From Plazaster borealis (Eukaryota; Echinodermata; Asteroidea; Forcipulatida; Labidiasteridae), in the NCBI GenBank assembly GCA_021014325.1, contig CM037466.1, positions 15,650,765 to 15,714,764 of the forward strand: a DNA stretch of 64,000 nt, in the 5' to 3' direction. The notes under the pieces are model-generated. The model did not search any database, was not told the DNA's origin, and worked only from the letters and a program-made list of their open reading frames with translations. The position numbers and the translations under genes were made by a program. This document shows, in pieces, positions 35,401-42,800 of the stretch; position 1 is the first letter of the stretch; every line of letters starts with the position of its first letter.

Positions 35401-36410
35401 TCGCGCTGCATGCGCATGCTTGTCCAACTAAAAAATGTGCTTTCAAGGTTTTTTTATTGAATAAATTCTAACATCACCCACCCCAATAAAATATCATTTA
35501 ATGGTCGGCCTTGGAAATGCAATCTCAATTTGTGAGCAAAAAATGCCTGAAGAAGGACAAATAAATGTAAATAGGTGACAAATTATTGCATGCACAATGC
35601 TCACAGTCAATTGATACTACAGTGTATGTGTAAGTTGTTTATTGCAGATTTGATATTCTTGCTATTTTAATCTGATCTAGGATTTTTTATCAGTGGGACC
35701 GTTGTTAAATACAGACATGAAAAATCGTTATAATCCTATACCATATGTAGGTCAGCTATTGTCCTATTTTTTCCAGGGTCAAATATCAAGCTTGCAATTA
35801 AAGGGGCACGTTGCCTTCAGATCGGGCGCTTTGGGCCATAAAAAGCATTTGTTATGAAATGAATTTGGTTGGAAAGATATTTTAAATGTAGAATATAAAT
35901 ACTCTACATAAATACCACTTGAAATTTTGTGGTTTTTATGTAATTTCACGACAGAACACGGTCCACCATTTTGTAGGACCAATTGGTGGACCCTATGATC
36001 TGCTGATTGTGTTTCAAGAGGCAAATTTATGGGGGTTTTAAAATCACTATTCACTAATTAGAAAACACTGTAGGTGTTTTTGTGCATGGACAACCTCTTG
36101 AAAAGGATATGGAGCAAGTCCAAAGAGCAAAATTTTGAGAGATTTGAAGGCAATGTGCCCCTTTAAAATTTGTTGTTTCTACTTGCCTATTATTTCAGTG
36201 TTTTGTTTTTGTTTTCGTCTTGACAGCCCGAGCTACATATCAACCCTTGATACTCGGACTACTCATAACAACGGTTACTCACCAATGAGAGCGAGTCAGC
36301 AAGGAACAAGAAACTCGGGGTATAGTCAACACAGCCCTTTGAATCGTCAGTCATTAAGAAGTCCTATCCTAAGTACTACTCAAAGCTCAGACAATGATAC
36401 TGACTCGTGA
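2274..36410 (+). CDS. Long coiled-coil protein gene, 24 chained exons, 5' end outside window
   Basis: Coding segments: 2274-2432, 3071-3217, 4760-4855, 5399-5431, 7255-7438, 10609-10742, 17525-17644, 17802-17915, 18669-18896, 19566-19658, 20185-20436, 25770-25839, 26471-26604, 26726-26878, 27230-27367, 27703-27786, 28929-29045, 30201-30358, 31532-31697, 32611-32783, 33296-33460, 34234-34414, 35141-35250, 36227-36410. Every junction has AG/GT borders and matching phase, giving about 1130 residues. The product is almost continuous heptad-rich coiled coil with abundant E, K, Q, L and R, then a Ser/Thr/Asn/Arg-rich non-coil tail of about 98 residues ending in an acidic Asp/Ser run. No enzyme motif, membrane segment or signal peptide is visible. 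A scaffold or cytoskeletal/centrosomal role is inference from shape only. I do not recognise the family. The first exon starts in phase 0 without a Met, so upstream exons are missing. Confidence 0.85.
2575..2712 (+). mobile_element. tRNA-derived SINE, family S1
   Basis: tRNA-like head at about 2611-2681 with A box tagctcagttgatagagca, a GTT-like anticodon loop and B box ttgttcaagcc, then a tail with tttttctttgctcatccc. The 5' leader aacaaagatattgacaaaa and head recur near 19840; the head and tail recur reversed at 8829 and 57819. A real tRNA is unlikely because stems are mismatched and a repeat tail follows. Confidence 0.7.
3071..3217 (+). CDS. Coiled-coil gene exon 2
   Basis: 49 codons, phase 0/0, after a textbook ctcctgtag acceptor; donor gag|gtacag. 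It holds the least coil-like and so most diagnostic stretch, TPSEAIAYLLVERKRTMDEL, which should be the best query for family assignment. Confidence 0.88.
3218..4759. other. Intron 2 of coiled-coil gene
   Basis: Nothing recognised apart from the 24-bp minisatellite near its end. Confidence 0.5.
4471..4557. repeat. Minisatellite, about 24-bp unit
   Basis: Tandem tctggcttggactctggctt-type units, about four, intronic, ahead of exon 3. Reverse frame gives a PEPKPESK-like string without other gene signals. Confidence 0.85.
4760..4855 (+). CDS. Coiled-coil gene exon 3
   Basis: 32 codons, phase 0/0, Glu/Lys-rich helix. Acceptor gttcttag, donor cag|gtagaa. The 3' end and donor are imperfectly duplicated about 110 bases downstream. 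Confidence 0.82.
5399..5431 (+). CDS. Coiled-coil gene exon 4, 33-nt micro-exon
   Basis: Eleven codons, VYKKEITRVKT, phase 0/0. Acceptor tgcctcag, donor acg|gtgagt. It could be skipped without changing frame and may be alternative. Confidence 0.6.
5640..5775. mobile_element. MITE family B
   Basis: atcatagagctgcttaagca at the left, then aataaggttaccagcc and ctttttgcttagcag. The right end is degraded. Confidence 0.5.
6283..6523. mobile_element. Long foldback element
   Basis: Arms 6283-6393 and 6411-6523 are inverted copies with about 85-90 percent identity by eye and a 17-base loop. Left arm landmarks: agacacaatcagcgaccaga, catagtgggtatatgatg, gctgagtgtgcatgg. No coding capacity. Confidence 0.8.
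6594..6763. mobile_element. MITE family A (ends caggcctgga)
   Basis: Begins caggcctggattttcatc and ends cttattccaggcc (imperfect inverted ends). Shares gccattttcattttgcaaag with the copy at 56681 and is an uninterrupted reference for that nested copy. Confidence 0.6.
7255..7438 (+). CDS. Coiled-coil gene exon 5
   Basis: 61 codons plus one base (phase 0 in, 1 out), heptads throughout (QKHRLEMECRQQQQKSRDLE). Donor aaag|gtattt. The acceptor (ttaaag after a T-rich tract) is the weakest in the gene, so the exact start is less certain than the frame. Confidence 0.8.
8829..8912 (-). mobile_element. S1 SINE 3' half, reversed
   Basis: Reverse complement shows B box ggttcaaatccc, then ctctagtcaatttttctttg and a ttcaaccc end, matching family S1. 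Confidence 0.65.
10101..10182 (+). CDS. Probable alternative first exon of the coiled-coil gene
   Basis: ATG at 10101 opens 27 codons (MDDKKGHTKMALQLRQLQRP...) plus one base before donor agag|gtattt. An in-frame stop (taa, 10077) lies upstream and no good acceptor precedes it, as expected of a first exon. The phase-1 end fits the next exon at 10609 exactly, joining ...GKFQR to DSPKDL. This would give a product without the most N-terminal coil. No promoter element is recognised. Confidence 0.5.
10390..10510 (+). mobile_element. SINE 3' half, family S4
   Basis: B box tggttcgaatcccacc, then aaaggacttggaaagtagtg and agtatacagtgctta. Body is shared with 29225 and 47055. Confidence 0.6.
10609..10742 (+). 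CDS. Coiled-coil gene exon 6
   Basis: Phase 1 in, 0 out; completes an Asp codon then 44 codons. The first 12 residues (SPKDLTNSETPQ) are polar and Pro-containing, a break between coil segments, followed by coil. Acceptor gtttatcag, donor aga|gtgagt. Confidence 0.85.
13690..14095. repeat. G-rich minisatellite
   Basis: Four 60-85-base units containing ggttactggctcaatgcta give way to about seven copies of ggccaatggtccaggggg with G runs up to 14. The G-rich strand is the sense strand of the coiled-coil gene intron. Confidence 0.85.
14640..14925 (+). pseudogene. Non-LTR retrotransposon reverse-transcriptase 3' fragment
   Basis: Frame at 14649-14876 reads AVFKSLMNIAPAYIDDLLKR, then TPRKLRSDNSNLL, the typical C-terminal end of LINE ORF2 proteins. 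A frameshift near 14825 moves to WNKLPSHVKS and PRLFAY. Inactive, with no upstream catalytic part. Confidence 0.7.
15640..15790 (+). repeat. Interspersed repeat with ggttcttttcagaa
   Basis: cggttcttttcagaagaacc, then cacatggtgtcatcgcaaac. The same order occurs at 31870-32045 and, less clearly, 51045-51185 (agcattctcctgaagacg). Probably a retroelement 3' region; family not identified. Confidence 0.45.
17525..17644 (+). CDS. Coiled-coil gene exon 7
   Basis: 40 codons, phase 0/0, VRELTESLDTEKKRRSSYEG and coil. Acceptor ttttttgtag, donor gag|gtgagt. The intron before it (6.8 kb) is the longest in the gene. A copy of acceptor plus exon start sits 111 bases upstream. Confidence 0.88.
17802..17915 (+). 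CDS. Coiled-coil gene exon 8
   Basis: 38 codons, phase 0/0, DEKQSLSENKAALEMRIGFL and coil. Acceptor cttatttcag, donor acg|gtacaa (weak). Confidence 0.87.
18061..18212. mobile_element. MITE family C, nested
   Basis: Ends tggggccgattttacaaaga and ctttgtgaaatcggctcc. Relatives at 21448 and 52380. Flanking DNA joins into a repeat also seen uninterrupted at 49279-49360 (ggaggcaacggg...cctggtcattgcc), so this copy inserted into another repeat. Confidence 0.65.
18669..18896 (+). CDS. Coiled-coil gene exon 9
   Basis: 76 codons, phase 0/0. GC-richer than neighbouring DNA and strongly heptad-patterned (ERQESEIKILREENQNQALK). Acceptor ttctccag, donor aag|gtatgt. Its last 35 bases plus donor are tandemly duplicated at once downstream. 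Confidence 0.9.
18953..19205 (+). mobile_element. tRNA-derived SINE, family S2
   Basis: tRNA-like head with ttggctcagtggtttctt (A box) and ccggttcaaatccc (B box), then a body with gggttttcagtccctacc and aaaactgaacatttcttc, ending A-rich. The full body recurs at 30427 and reversed at 33735. Confidence 0.72.
19566..19658 (+). CDS. Coiled-coil gene exon 10
   Basis: 31 codons, phase 0/0, LDKLTRDLELSKSELEANHQ and coil. Acceptor cctctccag, donor aag|gtagga. Confidence 0.88.
19838..19985 (+). mobile_element. tRNA-derived SINE, family S1 (diverged)
   Basis: Same leader (aacaaagatactgacaaaa), degenerate tRNA-like head and B box aagttcaagtcc, then the tttctttattcaccc tail. Lies in the intron between exons 10 and 11. 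Confidence 0.65.
20185..20436 (+). CDS. Coiled-coil gene exon 11
   Basis: 84 codons, phase 0/0, the longest internal exon of the main chain. Heptads throughout (IKELEGIVDELKKDRDVLAR). Acceptor actaacag, donor cag|gttagg. Confidence 0.9.
20568..21161. repeat. Minisatellite, 91-bp unit
   Basis: About six copies; the core actaatgtgatgtgtgcgac starts at 20706, 20797, 20888, 20979 (one change) and 21070, exactly 91 bases apart. The outer units are diverged. Confidence 0.9.
21160..21300. mobile_element. MITE family B fragment
   Basis: ttaccagccaaaatgtc on the left and ctgcttagcagctttatgat then attgggcc at the right, as in the 56794 copy. Confidence 0.5.
21448..21597. mobile_element. MITE family C
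   Basis: Ends caggctcagtttcacaaag and ttttgtgaaatcgatcatgg, inner aagcaaagtgttatgtcaca. Confidence 0.62.
22400..22770 (+). pseudogene. LINE ORF2 3' end with ATT tail
   Basis: Translates in pieces as FNFIALSL*NDFPVQIRQAD, a C-terminal reverse-transcriptase relic with a stop, then an untranslated end (gaggctcctgcattatgctc) and an (att)n tail at 22748-22770, as in CR1/L2-like elements. Confidence 0.62.
23376..25250 (+). CDS. Large acidic alternative first exon (625 codons)
   Basis: ATG at 23376 opens 625 codons; an in-frame tga at 23367 rules out extension upstream. Composition is extreme: mostly Glu, Ser, Lys, Asp and Gly in loose 10-11-residue repeats of the type SEEKSxSGE, so probably disordered. 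The last 40 or so residues become coiled coil (RLRSEERSIADLQVTLEAKI). The frame ends at cag|gtttgc in phase 0, which fits the next exon at 25770 (LESSVLKQ...). This predicts a roughly 1235-residue isoform with an acidic N-terminus fused to the C-terminal half of the coil protein. An internal acceptor-like site (acttgcag at 25171-25178) could instead give a 72-base ordinary exon, 25179-25250. A separate nested gene ending at 25286 is the alternative reading. Confidence 0.72.
25770..25839 (+). CDS. Coiled-coil gene exon 13
   Basis: 23 codons plus one base (phase 0 in, 1 out), LESSVLKQSNLVEELSEEKR. Acceptor ttattttag, donor aaa|gtaagt. It can accept either exon 11 or the acidic exon. Confidence 0.85.
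25928..26215 (+). mobile_element. tRNA-Leu/Ser-like SINE, family S3
   Basis: Head with tcatggccgagcagtc (A box of Leu/Ser tRNA type), ggactcaagttctg and B box ggtttaaatcc, then a body with acttgtgtccttgagcaagg and acccaggagtacaaatgggt. Lies in the intron after exon 13. Confidence 0.7.
26471..26604 (+). CDS. Coiled-coil gene exon 14
   Basis: Phase 1 in, 0 out; a Lys codon completed, then 44 codons (LQDQVDQSHELVKRAEESTD and on to HYDWSKEGQ). The Trp/Tyr-bearing end may interrupt the coil. Acceptor atttttgcag, donor cag|gtgagt. Confidence 0.87.
26726..26878 (+). CDS. Coiled-coil gene exon 15
   Basis: 51 codons, phase 0/0, regular heptads (LKLENKVRTLEKELEESKME). Acceptor ctttgtag, donor gag|gtaaga. 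Confidence 0.9.
27230..27367 (+). CDS. Coiled-coil gene exon 16
   Basis: 46 codons, phase 0/0, ELAQLKKETGRLSVGHTRAE and coil. The acceptor gtaatgaag follows a T-rich run; donor aag|gtaaga. Confidence 0.85.
27432..27631. mobile_element. MITE family F
   Basis: Inverted ends cagagctgccaact and agttggcagcggctctg, flanked by caaata on both sides as a likely target-site duplication. Three or four internal ctccctgatt repeats. Confidence 0.7.
27703..27786 (+). CDS. Coiled-coil gene exon 17
   Basis: 28 codons, phase 0/0, QWTQLKDLMTRLSATESAKQ and coil. Acceptor ttgatctag, donor aag|gtatgt. Confidence 0.87.
27851..27981. mobile_element. MITE, family B-like
   Basis: Inverted ends gggcctaatttaatggctct and agagccatgacattgggccc; a second inner inverted pair (cagaattctg) makes a strong hairpin. 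Confidence 0.65.
28099..28256. mobile_element. MITE-like hairpin
   Basis: Left ggcttcagcttgagcctcgg and right ccgaagctgaagcc are inverted over about 25 bases each. Confidence 0.5.
28929..29045 (+). CDS. Coiled-coil gene exon 18
   Basis: 39 codons, phase 0/0, QTNETRQRYTEIEQVQAETN and coil. Acceptor gaccttttag. Donor is either aag|gtgcag (29045) or cag|gtctat (29051, adding Val-Gln); both keep frame, so a six-base alternative donor is possible. Confidence 0.8.
29046..30200. other. Intron between exons 18 and 19
   Basis: S4 SINE at 29215, a C/A homopolymer tract at 30010-30078; nothing else recognised. Confidence 0.5.
29215..29370 (+). mobile_element. SINE, family S4
   Basis: B box gggtttgaatcccac, then aggactcgggaaagtactga and gtccagtgctttacac. 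Confidence 0.6.
30201..30358 (+). CDS. Coiled-coil gene exon 19
   Basis: 52 codons plus two bases (phase 0 in, 2 out), IPELQQQLDEKSLRLQAAEA and coil. Acceptor gtttgtctag, donor gagaa|gtacgt. Confidence 0.88.
30427..30655 (+). mobile_element. tRNA-derived SINE, family S2
   Basis: Same order as the copy at 18953: ttggctcagtggtttctt, ccggttcaaatctc, gggttttcagtccctacc, aaaactgaacatttcttc, A-rich end. Confidence 0.75.
30941..31266. repeat. Minisatellite, 35-bp unit
   Basis: Nine or so copies of caatgttgacaacaaacaat followed by gaatttgttcttcac, intronic before exon 20. No unique spacers. Confidence 0.88.
31532..31697 (+). CDS. Coiled-coil gene exon 20
   Basis: Phase 2 in, 0 out; a Lys codon completed, then 55 codons (SLLNQQLEDLKQQLTSSLER...). 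Acceptor tatctgcag, donor atg|gtaaga. Confidence 0.88.
31698..32610. other. Intron between exons 20 and 21
   Basis: Holds the second interspersed-repeat copy; the rest is unrecognised. Confidence 0.45.
31865..32060 (+). repeat. Interspersed repeat, second copy
   Basis: agcattctcctgaagacaat, then cagttcttttcagaaccacc and acatggcgtctccgcaaacc, matching 15640 and 51090. Confidence 0.45.
32611..32783 (+). CDS. Coiled-coil gene exon 21
   Basis: 57 codons plus two bases (phase 0 in, 2 out). Leu-heptad coil (LLDQVTSLQLEVQRLQTELM) then His/Lys-rich. Acceptor ttattgacag, donor ccag|gtacag. Confidence 0.9.
33296..33460 (+). CDS. Coiled-coil gene exon 22
   Basis: Phase 2 in and out; Arg codon completed, then 54 codons (DIFTRHKSVLADSLMKLQQD...). 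Acceptor cctcttgcag, donor gctat|gtaagt. Confidence 0.88.
33735..34185 (-). mobile_element. S2 SINE, reversed, split by a hAT-like insertion
   Basis: Reverse complement of 33735-33885 carries the S2 body and B box; the A-box end continues at 34145-34185 (gaaagaaaccactgagttaa). The 259 bases between are a separate inverted-repeat element. Confidence 0.7.
33886..34144. mobile_element. hAT-like MITE nested in an S2 SINE
   Basis: Ends are inverted: cagggttctccccagg at the left, ggagagaaccctg at the right. Flanks repeat gtgaaa, consistent with a target-site duplication. Internal sequence (gaaacaaggtcttcggaatg) is partly shared with 51640-51740. Confidence 0.65.
34234..34414 (+). CDS. Coiled-coil gene exon 23, last coil exon
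   Basis: Phase 2 in, 0 out; Met codon completed, then 60 codons ending LIREYRLEKQKM. Acceptor tatcttctag, donor atg|gtgagt. The 3' end of the exon plus donor recurs at 34472 and 34568, each time behind a usable acceptor. Confidence 0.88.
34472..34510 (+). CDS. Candidate duplicated mini-exon (39 nt)
   Basis: A 96-base-offset copy of the end of exon 23. It has its own acceptor (ggttaccag) and donor (atg|gtgagt), is phase 0/0 and encodes KLIREYWLEKQKM, one change from the parent copy. The intron to exon 23 would be only 57 bases, so use is uncertain. Confidence 0.35.
34568..34594 (+). CDS. Candidate second mini-exon (27 nt)
   Basis: Third copy of the same unit, with 12 bases deleted in frame: KLRLEKQKM, acceptor gaataccag, donor atg|gtgaga, phase 0/0. 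It again lies 57 bases after the previous copy. Confidence 0.3.
35141..35250 (+). CDS. Coiled-coil gene exon 24, start of Ser/Thr tail
   Basis: 36 codons plus two bases (phase 0 in, 2 out), EIDKSVLASPAGYSPLSTFN..., no longer coil; rich in Ser, Thr, Pro, Leu, Gly. Acceptor ctgggtgtag, donor agag|gtaagc. Confidence 0.82.
35799..36165. mobile_element. MITE family E in last intron of coiled-coil gene
   Basis: Inverted ends aaaggggcacgttgccttc and gaaggcaatgtgcccctttaa, about 365 bases, no coding capacity. It ends about 60 bases before the last exon. Confidence 0.75.
36227..36410 (+). CDS. Coiled-coil gene terminal exon
   Basis: Phase 2 in; Ser codon completed, 60 further codons and tga. A low-complexity tail rich in Ser, Thr, Asn, Arg and Tyr, with SP and RSP dipeptides that could be phosphosites, ends SSDNDTDS. 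Acceptor gtcttgacag. Confidence 0.88.
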
Positions 36411-37210
36411 GTCTCAGTGTCTGAGATTGTGTGATGGTGAAACTCAATCAAGCACAGATGACTCCATTAAGAGGCCAATGATACCAGCTGAGAACCATTT
36501 TGCTTCTATGAGTGTTGTAAGCACCAGATTAGATCAGGTCCTTCGATAGAGAACTTTCCCCGATACTCAAATCTTCCAGACTTGAAGTATGATGTCCTGG
36601 GACTAGGGCACTCTCGCTAATTTTAAAAGAATCAAGGTCATGGACCTATAAGTAGCGCTCCGAACCTACAGATTGTGCCTCTCCATTGTTGTACTTCCAA
36701 GATGGCAGCCGGATGACGTCATGGCGTAAGTTCTGTGATTCAGAAATAATTTGTCTCTTGAGGTTTAACTGACTTAAAAAATTGATAAATTTGGACGGAT
36801 GCACACTGGATGTTGCACCAAGATTGCAACGTAAGAAATGGTCCGATTCTAAGATCTTATATTGGACTTACACCTTGAGAAATAAGGGTCCAATACTAAA
36901 ATGGTACTGTTAGAAAAGATGTAAGACTCTACAATATGGAACCCGTTGCCGTATTAGTGGAATTATCTGTGACTACAATAGTTGAAGATCTAAGAATTTG
37001 TGAGCAGGTTTTAAAATGAGATGCATTATTCGCAATAATAAGAGTCTAATTTTGATACGATACATTTTGTACTTCTGTTGGATAATCTCTAGACATAGAA
37101 ATACAGTTCTTAAGAATTAAATGTGGCTGCATTCCTTGATAATATATATTTTGTGAAATTATAAGTGCCTAGTTTTAATAAGATTACACCCCTCATCTGC
37201 AAAAGCAAAT

Positions 37211-37340
37211 CAGGCCAGATTCAAATTGGCGGCTACAGCTATGACTGTTGCAAAGGGTGTTGCTAAGGACGTACTATACTTCAACGCATGATGACGCAGA
37301 AATCCAGCCGTAGCTGTAGCCGCCAATCTGGACAGGGCCT
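37211..37340. mobile_element. MITE in downstream region of coiled-coil gene
   Basis: Inverted ends ggccagattcaaattggcgg and ccgccaatctggacagggcc, continuing as ctacagct/agctgtag. Confidence 0.65.
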
Positions 37341-38669
37341 CACTTACCCAGGTTGGAGCTCATGTTTGGTTGGTCAGACCTAGATGTTCACGAGGCAAGG
37401 CCAAATTAAGTTTTTTCAAGGACACATCAATAGCCCATATGTACGAGGGTCATCTTAAAAGCATACCGCAATGCATCTTGGGAAACCGAGTACAGTTACA
37501 AAATAAATCAAGCTGCCAAGATGGACGCCATGCTTTAGTTTACATGTAACTATGTCAGGTTTTATAGTTGTGTACCGCATTGCTTCAATATCAGGGCGCC
37601 ATGATGGTTGCCGGTGTTGCTTGGACTCAGAATTACCCAGAATCCTTTGCGTGCTGATCTTGCGCATTGGGACACGCATATGGACTATTAGACCTAACCC
37701 TTAGGAATATTGTTAGGGAGAAGGGGCATCAAGTTAAATACTTAGTAAAAGGATTGTTGTGAAATAACAGTTTTGAGACAGTTAATCATTTTGTATTATT
37801 TATATATTATATATATTTGTTTTCCTTTTGTGTAATTGTTTGATCAACCCTAATAACGCACACTCAGGATAAATTATATGTGAATAATTGAATGTGTATT
37901 TAATAATTATAAAAATATGATAAATATTGTGCCTTCTCTTAAACCAAGTGGTTTGATCTGCTTCTAAAGGATGCCATTTTGTGGTGTTTTCCCTCAACAC
38001 TTCGTTGCATCAGATTCAAATCTTTTAACAATCTTGCACCAGAGAGACTGTGAAAGAATGTTATTACCATAGGTTTGATATTCACAATTGTGATAGTTTT
38101 GCCAAGATATGACAATTGTGTGTTTTCAATCACATGTAACTATTAACACTTAACTATTTTTATACATTTTTTTCCCTGATATGAAGATTAATAAGAAGTG
38201 GATTCTTAGGTTAAGAAAATGTTGTGCTGTGACTTTATCGACTGCCAAGAATTGTTTTTTAGCTTTGATGTGTGCTTGTTGTATATGTGTTGATGATTTT
38301 CAATCAGTAGCAAGTTCACTCAAGGGCCAATGGTGAAACTAGTGGTTGCTTAGTGACGTACTGTGTCACTAAGCATGCGCACTGAAGTTGAATTGGAAAC
38401 GACTCTAGTCATGTCATGTCAACACGACCACAAAATAATGTCGGATCAACAGACGTTAATGTTTCTGATAATTGGTCCTCTTTGCACTGTGCTATGAAAA
38501 CGGCTATTGATAACAAGGCACGCGACCATGCCCAGTAGGCTGGTTCCAGATAGTCGACTAGCGAAGTCCAACTATCGTCAACTAGACAGAGTTTGGGCTA
38601 ATGTAGTCAATGATAGTTCCTGCGTGAACTTATCCGAAGCTGAAGTGTGCTATTATTTGTATGTTATTG

Positions 38670-38818
38670 AGACCCCTTGCATATGACGTCACAAGCTGAA
38701 AACAGCGCCCTCACTGAGGTCAAAGGAAGACCTATCATTGGCTGAGAGTTGTGTGTTGTGCGTATGCGCACATTTTCATTGTTTGGCCTCAGTGATGGCG
38801 TCCTATGCAAGGAGTCTA
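38670..38818. mobile_element. MITE with tattga flanks
   Basis: Ends gaccccttgcatatgacg and cgtcctatgcaaggagtc are inverted; flanks repeat tattga. Confidence 0.65.
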
Positions 38819-39830
38819 TTGATAGATGTGTGAGTCAGGATTAAGGAGGACTCAAGACCAAACAGAACTGTTTGCATTATTTGCCTAAAATGTACGGCTT
38901 GATAGTATGGTATGGTTGGAAGTCTCTATCTGCCCTTCCTATTGGCTTATAAAGCTGACAGCAGAGTAAACTGTGATTTGAGTTTTTGTTTCAAACCAGA
39001 GGCTTTTTTCAATGTGTTTATCCAGATTAATTGATGTTTTAAATCTTGAATTGTTACACTTTAATCATTCCTCATTATTGATTGCCTTTTACTTATCATG
39101 TGGTTTTTTATATTGATGATATTTGCCTTATTATGTATTTATTGTCGATCATTAGATAGGTTTGGTGGACAGGCGTCAATCATGGAAATCGGTAGTTACT
39201 TATTTATGCCAAAGTTATAGAAGATATTTTTGTAGATGTAGTTCTTTTCTTAATCCTTCAGTGACCATTGGAGACATTTGGTTTGTTCTTAGATCATCAT
39301 AGCAGATGCAAACAGCTGCAAGATTTGACCTACATCCAACCAAAAGGTCATGTACTGAATTAACCAAGTTCCATTTAAGAGCTTACAACTTAGCTTTTCT
39401 AAAGCCAAACTACATTTCTGTTGCATACCGTTACTGGAAATACATGAATAAACATAATATGAGCATCTAGCATTGTCTTTTTTTAACCTCATCGATAAGT
39501 GTCTTACAGAAAGCCAAACTTTTAGCAAACCATGCAAGGGAAAGATTGTGCTGAATTTGTATTTAGTAATTTATCAGAATTTCTTAAATTTCATAGCTAG
39601 TAGTTTGTATTTTTGTATGTTTTATAATATAGCCTTATTTATTTTGTACATAGATTTTGTAAGCTCTGGACCATTTTGTCGTTATATATTGTCACAGGAT
39701 ATGCCGTTGGTTTGTTCTTTATCATTAAAATTCTTTAACAGAAATATTAATGTTTCATATCTAAAGGTGCCTATGACAGATTATTATTAGTATTTTTTGC
39801 TTTTTCACAAACGCTGTCAAAAGTGCCAGA

Positions 39831-42800
39831 TAAAGCCTATATCCTTTATCAAGTTCAATAAAAAGGCATAAGTAGAGCCTACTAAATCATTCTAGAGCCT
39901 AAAATCACAACTTAAAAAATTGCCAAAATTTGATAAAAATGCTGGACCTATGATTTTTTCAATTTTTTGCCTATTTTTCAACTATCAATATTTCTCAAAA
40001 TAAAGCCTATATCTTAGGTCAAGTTGACTAAAAAGGCATCAGTAGAGCCTACTGCAACATTCTAGAGCCTAAAATCACAACTTAAAAAATTGCTCAAATT
40101 TGATAACAATGCTGGACTTACCCCTTATGATTTTTTCAATTTTTTGCCTATTTTTCAACTATCAATATTTCTCAAAATAAAGCCTATATCGTAGGTCAAG
40201 TTGACTAAAAAGGCATCAGTAGAGCCTTCTGCAACATTCTAGAGCCTAAAATCACAACTTAAAAAATTGCCCAAATTTGATAACAATGCTGGACTTACCC
40301 CTTATGATTTTTTCAATTTTTGGCCTATTTTTCAACTTTCAATATTTTATCAAATAAAGCCTATATCTTAGGTCAATTTCAATAAAAAGGCTTCAGTAGA
40401 GCTTACTAAATCATTCTTAGAGCCTAAAATCACAACTTAAAAAATTGCCCAAATTTGATAAAAATGCTGGACTTACCCCTTATGATTTTTTCAATTTTTG
40501 GCCTTTTTTCAACTATCAATATTTTTCAAAATAAAGCCTACATACTTGGTCAAGTTAGATAAAAAGGCATCAGTAGAGCCTACTAAATCATTCTTAGAGC
40601 CTAAAATCACATTTTAAAAAATTGCCCAAATTTGATAAAAATGCTGGACTTACCCCTTATGATTTTTTCAATTTTTGGCCTATTTTTTAACTATCAATAT
40701 TTCTCAAAATAAAGCCTATATCCTAGGTCAAGTTCAATAAAAAGGCATCAGTAGAGCCTTCTGCAACATTCTAGAGCCTAAAATCACAACTTAAAAAATT
40801 GCCCAAATTTGATAAAAATGCTGGACTTACCCCTTATGATTTTTTCAATTTTTGGCCTTTTTTCAACTATCAATATTTTTCAAAATAAAGCCTACATACT
40901 TGGTCAAGTTAGATAAAAAGGCATCAGTAGAGCCTACTAAATCATTCTTAGAGCCTAAAATCACATTTTAAAAAATTGCCCAAATTTGATAAAAATGCTG
41001 GACTTACCCCTTATGATTTTTTCAATTTTTGGCCTATTTTTTAACTATCAATATTTCTCAAAATAAAGCCTATATCCTAGGTCAAGTTCAATAAAAAGGC
41101 ATCAGTAGAGCCTACTGCAGCATTCTAGAGCCTAAAATCACAACTTAAAAAATTGCCCAAATTTGATAACAATGCTGGACTTACCCCTTATGATTTATTT
41201 AATATTTTGCCCTATTTTTCAACTTTCAATATTTCTCCAAATAAAGCCTATATCCTAGGTCAAGTGCTATAAAAAGGCATAGTAGAGCCTACTAAATCAT
41301 TCTAGAGCCTAAAATCACAACTTAAAAATGCCCTAAATTTGATAAAAATGCTGGACTTACCCCTTATGATTTTTATCAGATTTGGCCTATTTTTAAACTA
41401 TCAATATTTCTCAAAATAAAGCCTATATCCGAGGTCAAGTTCAATAAAAATGCACCAGTAGAGCTTACTACATCGTTCTAGAGCCTAAAATCACAACTTA
41501 AAAAATTGCCCAAATTTGATAAAAATGCTGGACTTACCCCTTATGATTTTTTCAATTTTTTGCCTATTTTTCAACTTTCAATATTTCTCAAAATAAAGCC
41601 TATATCTTAGGTCAATTTCAATAAAAAGGCATCAGTAGAGCCTACTAAATCATTCTAGAGCCTAAAATCACAACTTAAAAAATTGCCCAAATTTGATAAA
41701 AATGCTGAACTTACCCCTTATGATTTTTTCAATTTTTGGCCTTTTTTTCAACTATCAATATTTCTCAAAATAAAGCCTATATCTTAGGTCAAGTTGACTA
41801 AAAAGGCATCAGTAGAGCCTACTGCAACATTCTAGAGCCTAAAATCACAACTTAAAAAATTGCCCAAATTTGATAACAATGCTGGACTTACCCCTTATGA
41901 TTTTTTCAATTTTTTGCCTATTTTTCAACTATCAATATTTCTCAAAATAAAGCCTATATCTTAGGTCAAGTTCAATAAAAAGGCATCAGTAGAGCCTTCT
42001 GCAACATTCTAGAGCCTAAAATCACAACTTAAAAAATTGCCCAAATTTGATAACAATGCTGGACTTACCCCTTATGATTTTTTCAATTTTTGGCCTATTT
42101 TTCAACTTTCAATATTTTATCAAATAAAGCCTATATCTTAGGTCAATTTCAATAAAAAGGCTTCAGTAGAGCTTACTAAATCATTCTTAGAGCCTAAAAT
42201 CACAACTTAAAAAATTGCCCAAATTTGACAAAAATGCTGGACTTACCCCTTATGATTTTTTCAATTTTTGGCCTTTTTTCAACTATCAATATTTTTCAAA
42301 ATAAAGCCTACATACTTGGTCAAGTTAGATAAAAAGGCATCAGTAGAGCCTACTAAATCATTCTTAGAGCCTAAAATCACATTTTAAAAAATTGCCCAAA
42401 TTTGATAAAAATGCTGGACTTACCCCTTATGATTTTTTCAATTTTTGGCCTATTTTTTAACTATCAATATTTCTCAAAATAAAGCCTATATCCTAGGTCA
42501 AGTTCAATAAAAAGGCATCAGTAGAGCCTACTGCAGCATTCTAGAGCCTAAAATCACAACTTAAAAAATTGCCCAAATTTGATAACAATGCTGGACTTAC
42601 CCCTTATGATTTATTTAATATTTTGCCCTATTTTTCAACTTTCAATATTTCTCCAAATAAAGCCTATATCCTAGGTCAAGTGCTATAAAAAGGCATAAGT
42701 AGAGCCTACTAAATCATTCTAGAGCCTAAAATCACAACTTAAAAATGCCCTAAATTTGATAAAAATGCTGGACTTACCCCTTATGATTTTTATCAGATTT

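Larger units (their letters stand above)
36411..39830 (+). other. 3' UTR and downstream region of coiled-coil gene
   Basis: No exon seen. Possible polyadenylation hexamers AATAAA at 37502-37507 and 39447-39452; which is used cannot be told. Two MITEs (37211, 38670) interrupt the region. Confidence 0.5.
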
